Positions 60,576 to 64,000 of a stretch of 64,000 nucleotides of DNA are shown piece by piece. Each line of letters starts with the position of its first letter. Within the stretch, counting starts at the first letter, position 1. Source of the stretch: Bradyrhizobium sp. SK17 (GTDB lineage Bacteria; Pseudomonadota; Alphaproteobacteria; Rhizobiales; Xanthobacteraceae); assembly GCF_002831585.1 (NCBI RefSeq), contig NZ_CP025113.1, forward strand, positions 3,239,001 through 3,303,000, given 5' to 3'. Under the pieces are notes generated by a model that was not told the origin of the DNA, searched no databases, and was given only the letters and a program-made list of their open reading frames with translations. A program made the translations under genes and the position numbers.

Positions 60576-61769
60576 ATGAATGCGTCGGAGCTACGGGACA
60601 TCATCACATGGATGATCGGCGGCGCACGATCCGCGCCGACCCCGCCGCAGATGATGGCCGAATGCTGCGAACGCCTGGTGCGGGCAGGCCTGCCATTATG
60701 GCGCATCGGCGTTTTCGTGCGCACCCTGCATCCCGAGATCTACGGCCGCCATTTCATCTGGAAGCCGGGCGCCGAGGTCGAGACCGGCGCCGTCGATCAC
60801 AACATTCTCGACACCCCGGAATTTGCCGTTAGCCCGCTGGCGATCGTCCTCAAGCAGGGCGTCGAAGTCCGCGCGCGGCTCGATGATCCAACCAGCATGC
60901 GCTTTCCGATCGTCGCGGATTTGCAGGCCGAAGGCGTCACCGACTACATCGCGGTCCCGCTGATCAACACCGACGGTCCGCCCAACGCCTCGAGTTGGAC
61001 CACCAGACAACCGGGTGGCTTCACCGACGAGCAGCTCGACGCGATCCGCTCGATCGCCGTGCCGCTGGCGCGCTACATCGAGATCGTCACGCTGCGCCGC
61101 ACCGCCTCGCTGCTGCTCGACACCTATGTCGGAAACCGGGCCGGCGAACGCATCATGGGCGGCCAGATCAGGCGCGGCCACGCCGACACGATGGATGCCG
61201 CGATCTGGCTGTCCGACCTGCGCGGCTTCACCGCTTTGTCGGACCGCCTGCCGGCCGAAACCGTGGTCGAGATCCTCAATCTCTACTTCGATTGCCAGGT
61301 CACCGCGATCCGCGAGCATGGCGGCGAGGTGCTCAAATTCATGGGCGACGGGCTGCTTGCGGTGTTCCCGGTCGACGAATATCTCGGTGACGAGGTGCAG
61401 GTCTGCTCGCGGGTGCTGGAGGCCGCGCGCGTCTCGCGCGCCGGCGTCGAGGCGCTGCAATTCGCCAATGGCGATGCCGTCGAGCGTTTCCGCTTCGGCG
61501 TCGCGCTGCATCTCGGCCGCGTGCTTTACGGCAATATCGGCGGCGGCAACCGGCTCGACTTCACCTGCATCGGTCCCGCGGTCAATCTCGCCGCGCGGCT
61601 GGAGAAGATCGCCGGCCGGCTCGGCCGTACCGTCGTCGCCTCCGAGCGCTTCGCCGGTATCCATGATGGCGGCTGGAGCGATCTCGGCGAGTTTCCGATC
61701 GCGGGGTTCGCCAAGGCCGAGCGGGTCTACGGCCTGTTCGACGAGGCGCCTGTCGCCGCTGCCGGTTAG
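60576..61769 (+). CDS. class III adenylate/guanylate cyclase
   Basis: Predicted 397-residue soluble protein. Residues 1-185 form a GAF-like sensory part (MRFPIVADLQAEGVTDYIAV, FTDEQLDAIRSIAVPLARYI). The catalytic domain (about 200-390) has the metal aspartates in AIWLSDLRGFTALSD and KFMGDGLLAVFP. The purine-recognition region RLDFTCIGPAVNLAARLE includes the Asn and Arg that stabilise the transition state. The DFT pattern favours ATP as substrate. No membrane segment is present. Confidence 0.9.
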   Translation: MNASELRDIITWMIGGARSAPTPPQMMAECCERLVRAGLPLWRIGVFVRTLHPEIYGRHFIWKPGAEVETGAVDHNILDTPEFAVSPLAIVLKQGVEVRARLDDPTSMRFPIVADLQAEGVTDYIAVPLINTDGPPNASSWTTRQPGGFTDEQLDAIRSIAVPLARYIEIVTLRRTASLLLDTYVGNRAGERIMGGQIRRGHADTMDAAIWLSDLRGFTALSDRLPAETVVEILNLYFDCQVTAIREHGGEVLKFMGDGLLAVFPVDEYLGDEVQVCSRVLEAARVSRAGVEALQFANGDAVERFRFGVALHLGRVLYGNIGGGNRLDFTCIGPAVNLAARLEKIAGRLGRTVVASERFAGIHDGGWSDLGEFPIAGFAKAERVYGLFDEAPVAAAG

Positions 61770-61781
61770 CTGCGGTGCGAC

Positions 61782-62660
61782 GTGACTGACACGGACGCGC
61801 AGCATCGCCGCGGGATCGTACTGGTCGTCGCGGCCGCGGCGGCCTGGAGCACCGCTCCGTTCTTCACCCGGCTGCTGCACTTCGATTCCTGGACCATCCT
61901 GTTCTGGCGCGGGCTGTTCGGCGGCGGCGCGATCGCGCTGTTCCTGGTCGCCATGCAGGGCCGGCGCGGTGTGCGCGATCTCATCGCGATGCCGTTGAGC
62001 GGATGGCTGGTGGCGGGCCTCTCGACCCTGGGCATGGTGACGTTCATTCCGGCGCTGCAACTGACCAGCGTCGCCAACGTCGCAATCCTGATCGCGATGC
62101 AGCCGTTTGCAGCGGCCGCGATCGCCTGGCTCTGGCTGCGCGAGCGGGCGCGGCCCGGCACGCTGCTGGCAAGCCTGATCGCGCTCGCCGGTGTGGCCGT
62201 CACCGTCAGCGGCGCCGGGGGCATCACGGATTACAGGGGCATCGGCCTTGCCTGCGTGATGGTGCTGGCGATCTCGCTGATGACGGTGGTGATCCGGCGG
62301 CACAAGGGTACGCCGATGATCGCAGCCGCAGCGCTCTCGAACTTTCTCGGCAGCGCGGTCAGCTTTCCGCTCGGGCACGGCATCGGCGCGGTCGGGGGCG
62401 CCGATCTCGGCGTGCTCGCGATGTTCGGGGCGTGCCAGGTCGGCCTCGGTCTCACCTTGTTCACGGTCGGCTCCAGATTGCTGCCATCAGGGCAGGCATC
62501 GCTGATCGCCACCCTCGAGACCCCGCTGATGCCGTTCTGGGTGTGGCTGGCCTTCGCCGAGGTGCCGTCGCTCCGCGCCCTCATCGGCGGCGCGCTGGTG
62601 ATGGGGGCGGTCGTTGCCGACATCGTGGTCAGCCAGCGGACGCAGTTGGCCCGGCAATGA
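61782..62660 (+). CDS. EamA-family drug/metabolite exporter
   Basis: Predicted 292-residue inner-membrane protein with ten spans in two EamA repeats (about residues 8-140 and 150-285). The start is GTG at 61782, 12 bp after the cyclase stop. Typical segments are STAPFFTRLLHFDSWTILFW with RGLFGG, and ATLETPLMPFWVWLAFAEVP in the second repeat. The metabolite carried is unknown. It may be cotranscribed with the cyclase. Confidence 0.88.
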   Translation: MTDTDAQHRRGIVLVVAAAAAWSTAPFFTRLLHFDSWTILFWRGLFGGGAIALFLVAMQGRRGVRDLIAMPLSGWLVAGLSTLGMVTFIPALQLTSVANVAILIAMQPFAAAAIAWLWLRERARPGTLLASLIALAGVAVTVSGAGGITDYRGIGLACVMVLAISLMTVVIRRHKGTPMIAAAALSNFLGSAVSFPLGHGIGAVGGADLGVLAMFGACQVGLGLTLFTVGSRLLPSGQASLIATLETPLMPFWVWLAFAEVPSLRALIGGALVMGAVVADIVVSQRTQLARQ

Positions 62661-62677
62661 CCGCCGCAAGCGTCGGG

Positions 62678-63442
62678 TCAGCCGCCGCGGGCATAGGACT
62701 GCTTCAGGCCGAAGGTCAGGATCGACAGCGTGATCCACAGCCGCAGCATTGCGAAGCTGAAGATGAAGACGACGTAGACCAGGCTCTTGACCGGCTGGCC
62801 CACCGTCGAGGTTTGCCAGAATTGCCAGATCGCGGTGCGCACGAACTGCTGCCCGTAGCCGAGCCCAACTTGGATCACGCCAAGCACGAGCACCGCGGCG
62901 CCGAGCCACAACGCGTGTCGGCCGAGTTCCTTGACGGCGGCGAACAACGCAATGCGGCCGCCATTGCCTTCCGCGTTGACGATGATCATCAGCACCAGCG
63001 CTGCGATCGCTGCGCTCCAGAACCGGCCGAGATCGGCGCCTTGATCGAACGCCATGCCGTCGAGGCCCCACAGCAGGTGCGGCGCAAACGACGTGAAGCC
63101 GATCGCGGCGGTGGCGAGTGTGACGATGATGATCACGAGCGCGATCCGCCACAGGATCGACCATGACAGCCTGGTCTGTTCGGCCAGCGTCAATTCGCCG
63201 AGCGACGATTGACCTCCGGCAGCCTGGATCGAGTCCCGCGCCGTCGCGAAGAAGGCGAGCAGCACGCAGATGTCGGCCAGCACCAGGGCGGGCACGACCA
63301 GGCCGGGCTTGCCGAAGCCGACGATCCGTATCGCCGTCGCCATGACGAGCCAGGGCAAAGCGGGCAGGGGGCGGAATGGACCGAACGAGGTCTCGGGACG
63401 GGTCTTCCGCAGTGAAAGCTGTTGGCGCAATGCGACGGACAT
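62678..63442 (-). CDS. multi-span membrane protein of unknown function
   Basis: Predicted 254-residue protein (279 if the ATG at 63517 is used). Five or six hydrophobic segments are seen, for example IALVIIIVTLATAAIGFTSF, FWSAAIAALVLMIIVNAEGN and SLVYVVFIFSFAMLRLWITL. No motif allowing a name was recognised. It converges on the EamA gene and is divergent in neither sense from clpS, which lies just downstream on the window's right on the same strand. Confidence 0.65.
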   Translation of the reverse strand: MSVALRQQLSLRKTRPETSFGPFRPLPALPWLVMATAIRIVGFGKPGLVVPALVLADICVLLAFFATARDSIQAAGGQSSLGELTLAEQTRLSWSILWRIALVIIIVTLATAAIGFTSFAPHLLWGLDGMAFDQGADLGRFWSAAIAALVLMIIVNAEGNGGRIALFAAVKELGRHALWLGAAVLVLGVIQVGLGYGQQFVRTAIWQFWQTSTVGQPVKSLVYVVFIFSFAMLRLWITLSILTFGLKQSYARGG

Positions 63443-63530
63443 GCCGCGTTCGTGCCATGCGATCCCTAAAGCGGCAGTGGCAGGGATCGCTAAAATGCGT
63501 GGCAACGCCTGCGGCAATCTGGCGCTGGCG

Positions 63531-63836
63531 CTATTCCTCGGGCTCGGTGGTGAAGAGCAGCGGATAGCCCTTGGCGCGGCCGGCGTCGGTGGCGCGGGTC
63601 GCCTTGGTCTCGGCGACGTCCCTGGTGAACACGGCGACCACGCAGACGCCGCGCTGGTGCGCGGTCAGCATCACCTTGTAGGCCTGGTCGTCGGTCATGC
63701 GGAATTCACCCTTCAGCACGGTGACGACGAATTCGCGCGGCGTATAATCGTCGTTGACCAGGATCACCTTGTGCAGGCGTGGCCGCTCGACCTTGGTCTT
63801 CGTCCTGGTTTTCGGCTTGACGACGCTATCGGGCAT
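63531..63836 (-). CDS. clpS: ATP-dependent Clp protease adaptor ClpS
   Basis: Predicted 101-residue adaptor that brings N-degron substrates to ClpAP. The basic N-terminal tail (VVKPKTRTKTKVERP) is followed by LHKVILVNDDYTPREFVVTV, the acidic pocket motif, and AHQRGVCVVAVFTRDVAETK. GGGAG precedes the ATG at 63836; a longer frame reaching 63953 has no Shine-Dalgarno support. No clpA is adjacent within the window. Confidence 0.95.
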   Translation of the reverse strand: MPDSVVKPKTRTKTKVERPRLHKVILVNDDYTPREFVVTVLKGEFRMTDDQAYKVMLTAHQRGVCVVAVFTRDVAETKATRATDAGRAKGYPLLFTTEPEE

Positions 63837-64000
63837 CGCACTCCCTCGCGATTGCTCCGTAAGAATACCGTCTTCAGGCACATCTTGGAACCGTTCGATT
63901 TGCACGGCGTCATTGCGGCAAAGGCACGGCGCGTGTTGCGTTATGCGTGACATCTAACCTGAATGTGAAGGCGAGATGATATCTGCGCTTTTCGCCGCCA

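Noticed and set aside
1..64000. CRISPR arrays, tRNA or rRNA genes, prophage or integrative element borders
   Set aside because: No regular spaced repeats, cloverleaf sequence, phage structural genes or integrase were seen; the only mobile element is the IS at 6571-7855.

Overview
The window is high-GC chromosomal DNA from an alphaproteobacterium, most likely a Bradyrhizobium or close relative. This rests on gene content and order, on GTG/TTG starts supported by good Shine-Dalgarno sites, and on intergenic palindromic repeats of a kind familiar from Bradyrhizobiaceae; no rRNA or tRNA was seen to confirm it. About 65 protein genes, one insertion sequence and one frameshifted gene were identified. 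I saw no CRISPR array, prophage or tRNA.

Layout. 1-3480: an M20-type hydrolase (5' end missing), L-aspartate dehydrogenase, nicotinamidase and a divergent hydroxymethylbilane synthase, the first three translationally overlapped and suggestive of NAD precursor supply. 3506-6570: a Rieske oxygenase and a crotonase, divergent from a LysR regulator over a perfect palindrome. 6571-7855: an IS5-family element inserted exactly at the lysR stop codon. 7956-22335: a nearly complete carbon-phosphorus lyase locus in three transcription units. They are (i) on the minus strand, a hexapeptide acetyltransferase, a PhnM-like hydrolase and a DUF1045 protein; (ii) phnCDE1E2 for phosphonate uptake; (iii) phnGHIJKLMN plus a PPOX flavoprotein, divergent from the repressor gene phnF. 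Pho-box-like direct repeats with 11-bp period precede all three units, and a 12+4+12 bp palindrome lies just downstream of the phnG Pho box. The cluster therefore reads as phosphate-starvation activated and PhnF-repressed, and it holds two different PhnM-family hydrolases.

22403-27675: a TetR regulator and a divergent RND efflux pair with an operator-like palindrome between them. 27707-34191: a small winged-helix-like protein, an SDR / carboxymuconolactone-decarboxylase / hot-dog dehydratase operon, and a divergent single-chain indolepyruvate ferredoxin oxidoreductase. 34351-39804: small exported proteins, an aldo/keto reductase, a Tat-exported amidohydrolase, an aminotransferase and a DUF3124 protein. 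39865-45314: a CPA2 cation/proton antiporter, RibB with a degenerate GTP cyclohydrolase II half, a glutaryl-CoA dehydrogenase broken by one missing G, and an MBL-fold hydrolase. 45455-55215: a DUF1499 membrane protein, acyl-CoA ligase, extensin-like protein, L,D-transpeptidase, CorA, an SDR, PdxH, a lipoprotein and a DnaJ-class chaperone. 55597-63836: an ECF sigma/anti-sigma pair, a histidine phosphatase, chorismate synthase, an alginate-lyase-like exported protein, a class III nucleotide cyclase, an EamA exporter, a membrane protein and ClpS.

Most of the window is ordinary core and accessory metabolism. The most informative part is the phosphonate locus, because of its regulatory architecture and its duplicated PhnM. 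The main lesions are the IS insertion and the gcdH frameshift.
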